Below, piece after piece: positions 10,104 through 17,031 of a stretch of DNA of 64,000 nt (position 1 is the first letter of the stretch; every line of letters starts with the position of its first letter). Both the position numbers and the translations under genes were made by a program. The notes under the pieces were generated by a model. It saw only the letters and a program-made list of their open reading frames with translations. It had not been told where the DNA came from and did no database searches. This DNA comes from Lelliottia sp. WAP21. Its GTDB lineage: Bacteria; Pseudomonadota; Gammaproteobacteria; Enterobacterales; Enterobacteriaceae. The DNA lies in the NCBI RefSeq assembly GCF_020532665.2, contig NZ_JAIWPG020000011.1:62001-126000 (forward strand), in the 5' to 3' direction.

Positions 10104-10335
10104 GATGCCTTTCGCTTTGGCGCTTAAGTATTTGAGTTAAGGTTAGTTGTGGTCACAGCTACAGGAAATAATACACACGGATGATGATCGGCGCGACGGA
10201 GGATTTCTTTAGTTTTTATGGTTTGTGAGGGGGAGGGGGTTGTCTTGCATATTGCAAGCAGGCTCGCAGATGGGGATATCGCAAAACAGAGGATCCGTTT
10301 GGCTGTGAGTCCTGTTTGACAGTATGACAGGCAAC
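10104..10335. other. Intergenic region left of the island
   Basis: No convincing gene is visible between the J-domain gene and the terminator at 10336. It should contain the promoter for the minus-strand J-domain gene. Short open frames here are not supported. Confidence 0.5.
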
Positions 10336-10359
10336 AAAAAGCCACCTGAGAAGGTGGCT
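10336..10359 (-). terminator. Displaced native terminator of tRNA-Ile2 gene
   Basis: On the minus strand AGCCACC-TTCTCA-GGTGGCT is followed by TTTT, a classic rho-independent terminator. It abuts the left 56-bp att repeat, so before insertion it lay just downstream of the tRNA 3' end. The island now separates it from the intact tRNA by 6.5 kb. Confidence 0.8.
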
Positions 10360-10412
10360 AAAATTTGGTGGCCCCTGCTGGACTTGAACCAGCGACCAAG
10401 CGATTATGAGTC
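10357..10412. repeat. Left attachment repeat (56 bp, 3' part of tRNA-Ile2)
   Basis: These 56 bases are identical to 16822-16877. They include the last 47 nt of the tRNA (anticodon stem-loop, variable loop, T arm, acceptor and CCA) plus 9 nt of flank, and end at GAGTC, after which the two copies diverge. This is the expected direct repeat left by tyrosine-integrase insertion at a tRNA 3' half. Confidence 0.93.
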
Positions 10413-10631
10413 CGATACTAAAACCCTAAAAAACAATAAGATGTATTTTTTTCAATGGCTTGCAAATTCGAATGATAGAGAATATGTCAGTATAGCGTAT
10501 AGGTTTGCTGCCATTTTGCTGCCATCTTAGTGGATAAATGAACTATCATTTATATTTTTGTTGTGTAACTCGTTGATTTATGGTAACACTTTCTGAGTTG
10601 ATACATAAATTATAATCCGAAACTCAATTAA
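10413..10631. other. Non-coding left end of the island with promoter-like sequence
   Basis: This AT-rich sequence has no gene. TATAAT at 10611-10616 is a consensus -10 box placed so that transcription would start about 9 nt before the ATG at 10632. No good -35 box or ribosome site is seen, so the downstream gene could have a very short leader. Confidence 0.4.
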
Positions 10632-11828
10632 ATGAATAGTTTAAATAATATAATTAATTCCAAGCTTAAGATAAACATTGAATTTTTCAATGATGCTCAT
10701 AAAAAATTATTATGTAATAAGAAAAAATATCCGTCTGATGTTGTTGAACGCATGAAGAAATTAGTGTCAGATGGTTTAGTTGTAGATGGGCATGAATTTA
10801 TGGAGTATTATCTTTTCCACAATAAACGCTCTGGTATTGAAAAAGATGACTTTATTGAGATGATTCCTTCTGCCTCTAATATTCTTAGAATGCATTTTGA
10901 AATTAAAAATAATCAATTATTCAAAATGAAAAATGTTGCTTTGAGTAAAGAAATTACTGAGCACATTGGTGAATCTGTTGGAATGCTTGTAATTGCTCAT
11001 TGTTTCAATATACTAAGCGCGGATTGGAATTTTATTCCGGAAAGTAATAAAGTTAAAACACTTGATTGTAATCTTGCAGTTTCTAATAATGGGTTGATTG
11101 AGTTGGAGGCAAAAGGTACCTCTGCAGTTGTAATAAATTTATCTAGTCCTAGTTCTAGTATTACTGATAAAAAGAAGGGAAAGAAATCTACCAAAGGCAA
11201 TTACTTTTATGGCACAATCACCACAATAGATACCTCTAATTTAACGTGTTATCTTCTTGATCCTCCCGGCAGTGATGTGGAATTTGATTATGTCAGGTTA
11301 AGATTTCTAAATAGACTTTCATATTACTATGAGATTCTTCGTGTCATAGCTCCAACATCAGAGTTAATAGAGATTTTGATGGAGCGAATTGAACTTGTTC
11401 GTGATGAATTTTATGACATTAAATCGTTATGGCCTCTTAAGCCAAAAAATAGAGCGAATTTTAATTATTCAACTGATTCACAACCGACATTTTTCTTTCA
11501 ATCTTATTACAATAATAATGATAAAGTGAAGTTTGGTGGTCGTTTCTTTTATCTTCAAAAGGGAGTTTCGCTTTTTATTGGAGTGGATAAGGCTCTGTTA
11601 AATACGATTGTGGAGCAAAGCATTGACGATCTTTTGACTTTTTCTGATGAATTGTCTTATGTTGAAGTTAACGAATTAGTTGACCGGAAAGCTATTCAAA
11701 CGACAAACCGAAATCATCAGGATCTTAATATTGAAGATAAGAATTTTACTAATTCTGAAAGATTAAAAATGAGTGGGCGAGTATATATAAAGAATGGACT
11801 CGCCTTAGGTGTTCTTAATTATAGTTGA
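10632..11828 (+). CDS. Island cargo protein, 398 aa, possible PD-(D/E)xK nuclease-like domain
   Basis: No family is recognised with certainty. The ORF is intact and very AT-rich with rare-codon character compared with the host genes. Residues ~110-165 resemble a restriction-endonuclease-like core: Glu114 in a helix (HIGESVGMLVIAHCF), Asp145 in TLDCNLAV, then the beta-strand motif LIELEAKGT with Glu159-x-Lys161. This is the order expected for E...D...ExK. The rest (residues 210-398) has no known motif; there are no membrane segments or signal peptide. It lies between attL and the end of the integrase, a common cargo spot. Function is unknown; a nuclease-type phage-defence protein is a hypothesis only. 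Confidence 0.6.
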   Translation: MNSLNNIINSKLKINIEFFNDAHKKLLCNKKKYPSDVVERMKKLVSDGLVVDGHEFMEYYLFHNKRSGIEKDDFIEMIPSASNILRMHFEIKNNQLFKMKNVALSKEITEHIGESVGMLVIAHCFNILSADWNFIPESNKVKTLDCNLAVSNNGLIELEAKGTSAVVINLSSPSSSITDKKKGKKSTKGNYFYGTITTIDTSNLTCYLLDPPGSDVEFDYVRLRFLNRLSYYYEILRVIAPTSELIEILMERIELVRDEFYDIKSLWPLKPKNRANFNYSTDSQPTFFFQSYYNNNDKVKFGGRFFYLQKGVSLFIGVDKALLNTIVEQSIDDLLTFSDELSYVEVNELVDRKAIQTTNRNHQDLNIEDKNFTNSERLKMSGRVYIKNGLALGVLNYS

Positions 11829-11834
11829 AAGAAT

Positions 11835-12850
11835 TCAAGTTAACATTGTCAAGGGGTTGAGCAGTGTCGCTTCATTCAGGTGGTCAGGCGCCAAATGAGC
11901 GTAGCGCATTGTTACCTTAATATCCGTGTGACCCAGGATACGTTGGAGCACCAAAATGTTACCGCCTCTCATCATGAAATGGCTGGCAAATGTGTGCCTT
12001 AAAACATGTGACAGTTGCCTGTCTGGTAGGTCAATGCCAGCGCGTTTTATGGCACCCCGGAATGCAGAATAGCATCCAGTAAATACTGGTTTTGACGTTC
12101 TCAATTTGGGGAGAACCTCGTACAGATCTTCACTGATTGGAACGGCTCTGTTCCTTTTGCCTTTCGTTTTGATGTACGTGATCTTGCCTGGGCTAATCTG
12201 TTTGCCGGTGATGGATTCAGCCTCGCCCCATCTTGCGCCAGTGGCTAGGCAGATTTTGATTATGGTCACCAGGTCCTGCGCTCTGCTGTTCTCACATTCC
12301 GCAAGCAAGAGTTTAACTTCATCAACGGTTAACCAAGCCAACTCCGCCTCATCAATTTCAAACTCCCGGACATTCTCCAGAGGGTTCGGTGCTATCCAAT
12401 CATCAAGCCTTTTTAGTTCGTTAAACATGGCCCGAAAATAGGCAAGCTCAAGATTAACTGTACGTGGGGTAACGGACTTCACTCGATCTGAGCGGGTGAT
12501 TTTTCCGTTTAAACGTTGTTCGCGGTAGGTTGCGAAGAGCTTTGCGTTAAACTCAGTCGCTAAAGGGTTGCCCATAGCCAAGCAGGCAAACTCCATCCCC
12601 CCTTGCGTTTCACTCCGTCAGACAGAGTCACGCCGTGAGCGTTGAACCATGTTTCAACGAGATCAGTAACTCGGCGTTTGTCTACCTTCTCCCCAAGCCA
12701 GGGTTTATCTTGTGCTTGTTCTTTGAGGTGACGTTCAAAGGCTAAAGCTTCCCCTTTGGTGGCAAACTGGCGACGTACTCGTCGCCCGTCCCGACCATTA
12801 GGAAATACTTGAGCTTGCCATTTGCCATTGCTGAGTTTAGTTACTGACAT
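11835..12850 (-). pseudogene. int: P2-like tyrosine integrase, frameshifted
   Basis: Two adjacent frames together form a P2-family integrase. The N-terminal part (12850 to ~12595) reads MSVTKLSNGKWQAQVFPNGR, the arm-binding domain, and ends in VKRKGG. The catalytic part continues as MEFACLAMGNPLATEFNAKL and contains TGARWGEAESI (Arg box 1), LRHTFASHFMMRGG (H-x-x-R) and GHTDIKVTMRYAHL (the Tyr nucleophile region). The shift lies at a run of six G on the minus strand (12597-12602); one extra G would join the frames as KRKGGMEF. It is co-oriented with, and 5 bp after, the 296-aa cargo gene. A true mutation, a sequencing error or slippage could each explain it. Confidence 0.88.
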
Positions 12851-12855
12851 GGTAT

Positions 12856-13746
12856 TTAAAATGGAATAGATTCAACAAGTTGACCCAAAATATTAGAATT
12901 GGGTTCAATATATTTTGTTGTTTTATTATAAGCAAATGCATGGCAGTCTATACCTTTAGAATTTTTCATTATTCCTTTGTATGTGCCAAATTCTTTATCG
13001 TTGAGATCATATATGTTACCTATTAATTTTTGGATCTTGTAATTATTGAATTGGTAGTTAAAACTATCTCCAATTGCAGTGTTTTCATCTTTCAACTCTG
13101 ACTGATTATGCATTTCAAATGCGTTAGGTGTTTGCCTGTTTATTTTTATTGTCAATTCTTTAATTGCATCTAGAATAACTGTGTTTTGATCGGATAACTG
13201 AGTTCTTTCACCGATTTGAGCAGGTTCAATACGTAATAATTGTACAATGGAATTAACTTCCTCACTACTAGCTGAATGTGTTGCTGTCAGAGCTTTTGCA
13301 ATGGCAATTACATTGTTATGAGCGCAGTCAATTCTCAACGAGTTGTCATACTCGCAATATCTAAAGCCTTGAACATCAAAGGGGTTTGTTGTTATGTCAT
13401 CTTTTATCAGAACAGTTTTTTTATTGAATGCCTGTCTTAGTCCTAGTTCATACATTACATTTGGGTTCCTAGAGCTTAAATCACAAATTGCAATGTCGCA
13501 TTCAACAATACGTCTAAGTATGTCCAGAACTATAAAATTTGTGTTGGTAATTTCATCTGCTCGAATAGGTCGGAAATTAGCTTTCTCACAAGCAGGTTTT
13601 ATTATATGGCTGTAAACTCTATCGAAATGTCTGTTTTCATAACCTGGGGTGTCAGCTATAGGCATGATAACAAAGCATGTAGGTTTTTTTCCTTCAATTT
13701 CAGATGGTTCAATGCTATCCAAAGAATGATTATCGTTCTTTTTCAT
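12856..13746 (-). CDS. Nucleoside deoxyribosyltransferase/TIR-like domain protein, candidate defence effector
   Basis: This 296-aa protein has an N-terminal Rossmann-type domain (~20-125) of the group annotated as nucleoside 2-deoxyribosyltransferase-like or TIR-like. The landmarks are CFVIMPI at 24-30 (first strand), HFDRVYSHIIKPAC, RADEI at 62-66, and ECDIAICDLSSRNPNVMYEL at 82-101, where Glu100 occupies the usual catalytic position. Related domains cleave nucleotides, nucleosides or NAD and serve as effectors in several anti-phage systems. Residues 150-296 match nothing I recognise. The gene lies 9 bp after cI and 5 bp before int on the same strand, so it is probably expressed in the lysogenic state. 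Base composition is AT-rich. Confidence 0.72.
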   Translation of the reverse strand: MKKNDNHSLDSIEPSEIEGKKPTCFVIMPIADTPGYENRHFDRVYSHIIKPACEKANFRPIRADEITNTNFIVLDILRRIVECDIAICDLSSRNPNVMYELGLRQAFNKKTVLIKDDITTNPFDVQGFRYCEYDNSLRIDCAHNNVIAIAKALTATHSASSEEVNSIVQLLRIEPAQIGERTQLSDQNTVILDAIKELTIKINRQTPNAFEMHNQSELKDENTAIGDSFNYQFNNYKIQKLIGNIYDLNDKEFGTYKGIMKNSKGIDCHAFAYNKTTKYIEPNSNILGQLVESIPF

Positions 13747-13755
13747 AATTTATAC

Positions 13756-14322
13756 CTAGCTAACTATTTCTGTTTTAGTGATTATTTTACCAAGAATTTT
13801 TATTTCAGAAACATCGCATTCGAATGATGCTTTACCGTTTTCTATCCGCACACGCCCACCATGGAATCTGTAAACTTCTCTTACGCTCACAAGGCCATCT
13901 ATCTCAACCAACCAAAACCCATCGGTGATTTCTCCCTGGTACGTATCCATTAAGAAGCGGGATTTTTCTGCTGTGACGACAAAAGGCGAATGCAAGTCAT
14001 CAGGGATCTCACTTTTATCGTAAATTATCTCATTTGGTGAACTGATAACCCCGTTTGTGATTTTTTTCTGTTGGAGCATCACAGCTCTATCATCCCGCCC
14101 ATCTTCGAACATCGCTCCTTCACCGGAACTAAGCCATCTTAGTGATGCGCCTGTTTCTATGCTGCAGATTACGACCCAGTCCGAGGAAAATGTATTTCGG
14201 GCATACCGGTTAGTCATAGTGCTTTGCGAGACGCCAAGCTGGTTACAGAGAGCCTGACGTGACGTGAATCCATAGGCTTTGAGGATACGCTCAATGACCT
14301 TTTGTCCGCCTCTATTCTGCAT
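13756..14322 (-). CDS. 186-type CI repressor
   Basis: This 189-aa protein is close in length to phage 186 CI (about 192 aa). The N-terminal helix-turn-helix (~6-65) reads GGQKVIERILKAYGFTSRQA, then LGVSQSTMTNRYARN and SIETGASLRWLSSGEG. The C-terminal dimerisation domain has TDGFWLVEIDGLVSVREVYR and GKASFECDVSEIKILGKII, as in 186 CI. I chose the ATG at 14322 because the upstream extension (to 14484) runs across the operator region and is not family-like. It is divergent from the Cox-like gene, with direct repeats in between. It should silence the early promoter and drive the cI-cargo-int unit. Confidence 0.88.
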   Translation of the reverse strand: MQNRGGQKVIERILKAYGFTSRQALCNQLGVSQSTMTNRYARNTFSSDWVVICSIETGASLRWLSSGEGAMFEDGRDDRAVMLQQKKITNGVISSPNEIIYDKSEIPDDLHSPFVVTAEKSRFLMDTYQGEITDGFWLVEIDGLVSVREVYRFHGGRVRIENGKASFECDVSEIKILGKIITKTEIVS

Positions 14323-14353
14323 GATTTCAGATTTCAGCTCGTCGCTTATGTGG

Positions 14354-14383
14354 CGATTTGTGATCCTATTCTCCGATTTGTGA
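14354..14383. promoter_or_regulatory. Candidate CI/Cox operators: direct repeat CGATTTGTGA
   Basis: CGATTTGTGA occurs at 14354-14363 and again at 14374-14383, exactly 20 bp apart (about two helical turns), in the divergent region between cI and the Cox-like gene. This arrangement fits repressor half-sites on one face of the DNA. No binding data. Confidence 0.5.
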
Positions 14384-14449
14384 ACTTGTTTATAGTTATG
14401 AACATTACCGAATAGTGTGGTTAGTACCCAAACTGAGGAATAGTGCATT

Positions 14450-14704
14450 ATGAACAGAAACTTTTCAATGCGTCCTAGCATCAATCTTGTGGTGTCTGAG
14501 CCTTACATTACACTGGATAAGTTCTGTCGCCGTACTGGTTATAAGCCAAGCTATGCTCGCAAAATGATCCGTGAAAACCGCCTGCCAATCAGAAAGAAAG
14601 CGGGGGCTTATATCCTTTTCGAAATCAACATTTTGCTCTGGCGATGGAAGCAGCCCAAGGCTGCGAAATCGCAATGCAAGCTTGATAGTTCCATTCTGAG
14701 ATAA
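14450..14704 (+). CDS. Cox/Apl-like excisionase and early regulator
   Basis: This 84-aa protein has an HTH of the Cox type: YITLDKFCRRTGYKPSYARK, then MIRENRLPIRKKAGAYILFE, comparable to the P2 Cox region with its RMIDKGKLPV segment. In P2-like phages Cox represses the lysogenic promoter and directs excision. It is the first plus-strand gene opposite cI, the expected place, and has a GAGGAA ribosome site. With the integrase frameshifted, its excision role is probably lost, but DNA binding at the cI operator could persist. Confidence 0.72.
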   Translation: MNRNFSMRPSINLVVSEPYITLDKFCRRTGYKPSYARKMIRENRLPIRKKAGAYILFEINILLWRWKQPKAAKSQCKLDSSILR

Positions 14705-14720
14705 GAAAAGGAATTACGAC

Positions 14721-15167
14721 ATGTTTGATTATCGCGTTTCCAAGCAACCGCATTTTGAAGAAGCCTACCGCGCCTTTGCCTTACGTCACAACATGGCAAA
14801 GCTGGCAGAACGTGCAGAAATGAACGTTCAGACACTTCGCATCAAATTGAACCCGGAACAGCGTCATCGTCTCACCGCACCGGAAATCTGGCTTGTCACT
14901 GATTTCACTGAGGAAGCAACTCTGGTTGATAGCTTTCTGGCCTAGATTCACTGTCTGCCGTGCGTCCCATTAAATGAAGTGGCAAGCATTTCTGCATCCT
15001 TCCGGTTCATTTCAAGTCATGAGGGCCTGAAGGGGCTAATGGTCCTGCCTGAAATGAGCCAGGACCAGGTAAAACGAGTATCTACGTTAGTTGCGGCACC
15101 CATGAGCATGTGTCTGTATGCGGCCTGCAGAGATCTGTTCGTCACGGACGGTGTGAAACTCGAATAA
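14721..15167 (+). pseudogene. Phage regulatory protein CII, interrupted by an amber stop
   Basis: The first 74 codons (MFDYRVSKQPHFEEAYRAFA, then MAKLAERAEMNVQTLRIKLN and APEIWLVTDFTEEATLVDSF) are typical of the P2/186-like CII family, which normally runs to about 170 aa. After FLA a TAG at 14943-14945 stops the frame. The frame continues [13 protein letters not shown] as CII proteins do after a Gln, so a CAG to TAG change is likely. After NEVA (about 14985) the sequence no longer resembles CII and the frame ends at 15167, suggesting a deletion junction as well. The ribosome site is AAAAGGA. Confidence 0.82.
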
Positions 15168-15254
15168 ATCCGGCAGTCGTGGGAAAGGGGGGCCGCAGAG
15201 GCAATGTGGCTGGATGTGATCCCGCCAGCGTTTCAACAGCTACACTGAAAGCCA

Positions 15255-15524
15255 ATGCCTTATGATCTCATTCCAGGATCGCTCGCGCGAATACTTTGCG
15301 AAGACTGGTGGTATCGCAAATTGTGGCAGTTGCGTTGCTATTGGCGAGAGAAACAGCTGCGCGCGGTTTGCCTGGTCAACCCGAAAGCCTCCCCATATGT
15401 CAGCTATGAAACTGTGATCCATAAGCGCGAACAGCGCCATGCTCAGAAGCATTCATGTCTTAAGACAGTCAATTCAGCAATCAAAACAGATCGCACCGGT
15501 AGCAAGGCGCTGAGGGCGGCATAG
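15255..15524 (+). pseudogene. Fragment of P2 gpA-like replication endonuclease
   Basis: An open frame of 89 codons reads [20 protein letters not shown], then [20 protein letters not shown] and [16 protein letters not shown]. This resembles an internal segment of P2 gpA-type replication initiators (pattern DEWW, LK-R-R-W-E, VN-x-SPYAS, RRxxNxEFLK). Intact gpA is about 760 aa; the catalytic tyrosine region is absent here. It is therefore a remnant, fitting the loss of replication functions. Similarity was judged by eye. Confidence 0.6.
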
Positions 15525-15971
15525 CATTACAAAAAATTATCCACAGACAAAAATCACACTACACCGCACCCGCCTGCGGTTTTGGATCGTAAACATTTTT
15601 TTCAGTTTTATTTTTCTACAAACCAGACCGCCAGACCGTGCCAGCACTGGCGGCTTTGCGCTAAACTAAAACTGAAAAGATTGAAAAGAATTTCAGTATT
15701 TTTCGGTTTTGAGGATCATTAGGTGATCGTGAAAAGCTTATAACTATAAGAAAAATAATGTTTTTTTGTTTTTATGCAGACGTGTTGGAAATTTTTTTAG
15801 ATTTGGCTTTGATTTTCGAAAAAAAATATATTTTTCTTGAGGTTAAAAAAATATAATTAGTTGACAACCTGTAATGTTTAACAACGCTGTCGGGACATTA
15901 TGTACCAGTGTTGAGTTCTTGGCTTTAATCAGTTGCGGTTACCGACTGCAACTTTCAGTGGAAAAGAAGAT
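15525..15971. other. AT-rich non-coding region with a DnaA box and several small hairpins
   Basis: No gene is supported in these 447 bp. Features seen: a perfect DnaA box TTATCCACA at 15537-15545; a CCGCCAG/CTGGCGG inverted repeat (15628-15634 / 15647-15653); ACTGAAA/TTTCAGT (15671-15677 / 15691-15697) followed by T-rich sequence; a very AT-rich stretch at ~15720-15860; TTGACA at 15861-15866; and AGTTGC/GCAACT (15931-15936 / 15948-15953) just before the next gene. It could be a vestigial origin or an untranslated leader. Confidence 0.5.
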
Positions 15972-16553
15972 ATGAATATAATTGCTCAATATGGGAAAGA
16001 AATTTTTGCTCTTGTAGTTCCGTTGTTCACGCTGTTTCTTAACAAGTTTTTCAAAAATAACGCAAAAGTCAGCTATGGTAACTTACATGAGTTTAGTTAT
16101 TTGATTAATGAACCTCTAGTGGATGGTAATGGTGAAGTAGTTCTTGCAAAACAGATCTGCAATACTAAGTCATATGTTTTCAGTAATGAAGGACGAGAGC
16201 CTGCAACAATGGTGGAGATTATTTTTAATTTCCCCCCGATGTATATAAATATCTGGCCATCAAGGCACTATGAAGTCAGAGAGGATGCAGATGGCAGACA
16301 GGTCTGGGTTTTTGATTATTTATCCCCAAAAGAGTCTATTCGTTGTGAAATTATGTCAATTAATAGTAATTTGCCGATGCTGCTTTCGGTGAGATGTAAG
16401 GAATCAATTGCTCAAGAAATAACGCTAGTTCCCCAAAAAATGTATCCCTCTCTTTTCATCCGTTTCATTAGCTTTTTGATTTTCCTTGGTTCGGTTAGCT
16501 TGATCTACTTCGTTGTCGTCTCATTGCAATGGCTGCTATTAAGAACAGGGTAG
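15972..16553 (+). CDS. Island cargo membrane protein, 193 aa, two transmembrane segments
   Basis: The ATG at 15972 follows an AAGAAG ribosome site; an upstream in-frame start at 15933 has none. One hydrophobic segment lies near the N-terminus (~9-27, EIFALVVPLFTLFLNKFF) and another at the C-terminus (~163-190, FIRFISFLIFLGSVSLIYFV). The ~130-residue middle has WPSRHYEVREDADGRQVWVF and no family that I recognise. Topology suggests a soluble sensor-like domain held by two membrane helices. Gene composition is AT-rich, and it lies against attR, opposite the 398-aa gene at attL. Function unknown; a membrane effector or phage-exclusion protein is possible but not shown. Confidence 0.62.
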   Translation: MNIIAQYGKEIFALVVPLFTLFLNKFFKNNAKVSYGNLHEFSYLINEPLVDGNGEVVLAKQICNTKSYVFSNEGREPATMVEIIFNFPPMYINIWPSRHYEVREDADGRQVWVFDYLSPKESIRCEIMSINSNLPMLLSVRCKESIAQEITLVPQKMYPSLFIRFISFLIFLGSVSLIYFVVVSLQWLLLRTG

Positions 16554-16764
16554 TGTCATGTCTGCCATACATTGATGTTTATCTACTTCACTCGCCCACT
16601 GCCCATGCGTGTTTTTGGTTTATCGAAAGTGACATCGGTCAGCGGTTGCATGTTTTCTGAGCAGTTGCTGCCAAAATGTCCAAAATGAGAATTGTGTAGC
16701 CCTAGTTGTAAAGTATAAAAAAAGAGATGCTTTCGAAATGAGGGGACAAAAAAGGGGCAATGGT
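16554..16764. other. Non-coding right end of the island
   Basis: No gene, RNA or clear regulatory site is supported between the membrane protein gene and the large inverted repeat. Short open frames on the minus strand lack similarity and ribosome sites. Confidence 0.45.
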
Positions 16765-16822
16765 CTTTAAAATCATACAACAAACCATCCCACAGGGAAT
16801 GGTTTGTTGTATGATTTTAAAG
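16765..16822. repeat. Large inverted repeat (24-bp perfect arms) just downstream of tRNA-Ile2
   Basis: Arms 16765-16788 and 16799-16822 are perfect reverse complements around a 10-nt spacer; the two base pairs CC/GG inside it extend the stem after one mismatch. The repeat ends 9 bp from the tRNA CCA and meets the first base of the att repeat. Read in the tRNA direction it is followed 12 nt later by T6. It is absent from the left junction, so it came with the island. It could act as substitute terminator or an integrase-related site. Confidence 0.8.
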
Positions 16823-16877
16823 CTAAAATTTGGTGGCCCCTGCTGGACTTGAACCAGCGACCAAGCGATTATGAGTC
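16822..16877. repeat. Right attachment repeat (56 bp, within tRNA-Ile2)
   Basis: Identical to 10357-10412. Here the sequence continues into the intact 5' half of the tRNA gene, so the insertion rebuilt a full tRNA on this side. Confidence 0.93.
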
Positions 16878-16906
16878 GCCTGCTCTAACCACTGAGCTAA
16901 GGGGCC
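16831..16906 (-). tRNA. ileX: tRNA-Ile2 with CAU anticodon (read as lysidine-modified)
   Basis: The 76-nt tRNA starts GGCCCCTTAGCTCAGTGGTT on the minus strand and ends with the encoded CCA at 16831-16833. The acceptor stem GGCCCC/GGGGCC and T arm GGTTCAAGTCC are complete. The anticodon CAU is complementary to 16871-16873 in the loop CTCATAA. A CAU anticodon could mean Met or Ile2; the sequence and the location beside mug, as for E. coli ileX, support Ile2 (AUA decoding after lysidine modification). It is the integration site of the prophage remnant. Confidence 0.92.
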
Positions 16907-17031
16907 GTGGCGGTGAATTATAGAGTAACTCCCCTCAGCAATCCAGCCATTCGCACCTGCCTGCTGTTTTTATAAACAATGCATAATCAATCCTTTATAC
17001 TTGTATCACGATGTATTGATCGGGAGTAAAG

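Larger units (their letters stand above)
10357..16877. mobile_element. Degenerate P2/186-like prophage remnant in the tRNA-Ile2 gene
   Basis: A 6.5-kb element lies between 56-bp direct repeats. Minus strand: repressor CI, a 296-aa cargo gene and a frameshifted integrase. Plus strand: Cox-like, CII (amber stop), a replication-protein fragment, and two other cargo genes at the ends. This is the control-region order of P2/186 phages, but no capsid, tail, portal, lysis or intact replication genes remain. The cargo genes are visibly richer in A+T than the host. It is probably unable to excise without a functional integrase. Confidence 0.9.

Noticed and set aside
10324..10530. 68-codon open frame crossing the left att repeat, with a WWPLLDLNQRPSDYESD segment
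   Set aside because: It is the antisense of the tRNA 3' half read as protein; this peptide type is a well-known false call at tRNA genes.
14323..14484. Longer form of the CI repressor (242 aa)
   Set aside because: The extra N-terminal part runs through the operator repeats and overlaps the Cox-like start; family length supports the ATG at 14322.
15525..15971. Possible retron msr-msd RNA near the NDT/TIR-like gene
   Set aside because: No reverse-transcriptase gene exists in the island, and the hairpins do not show the msr/msd arrangement; kept only as an unexplained non-coding region.
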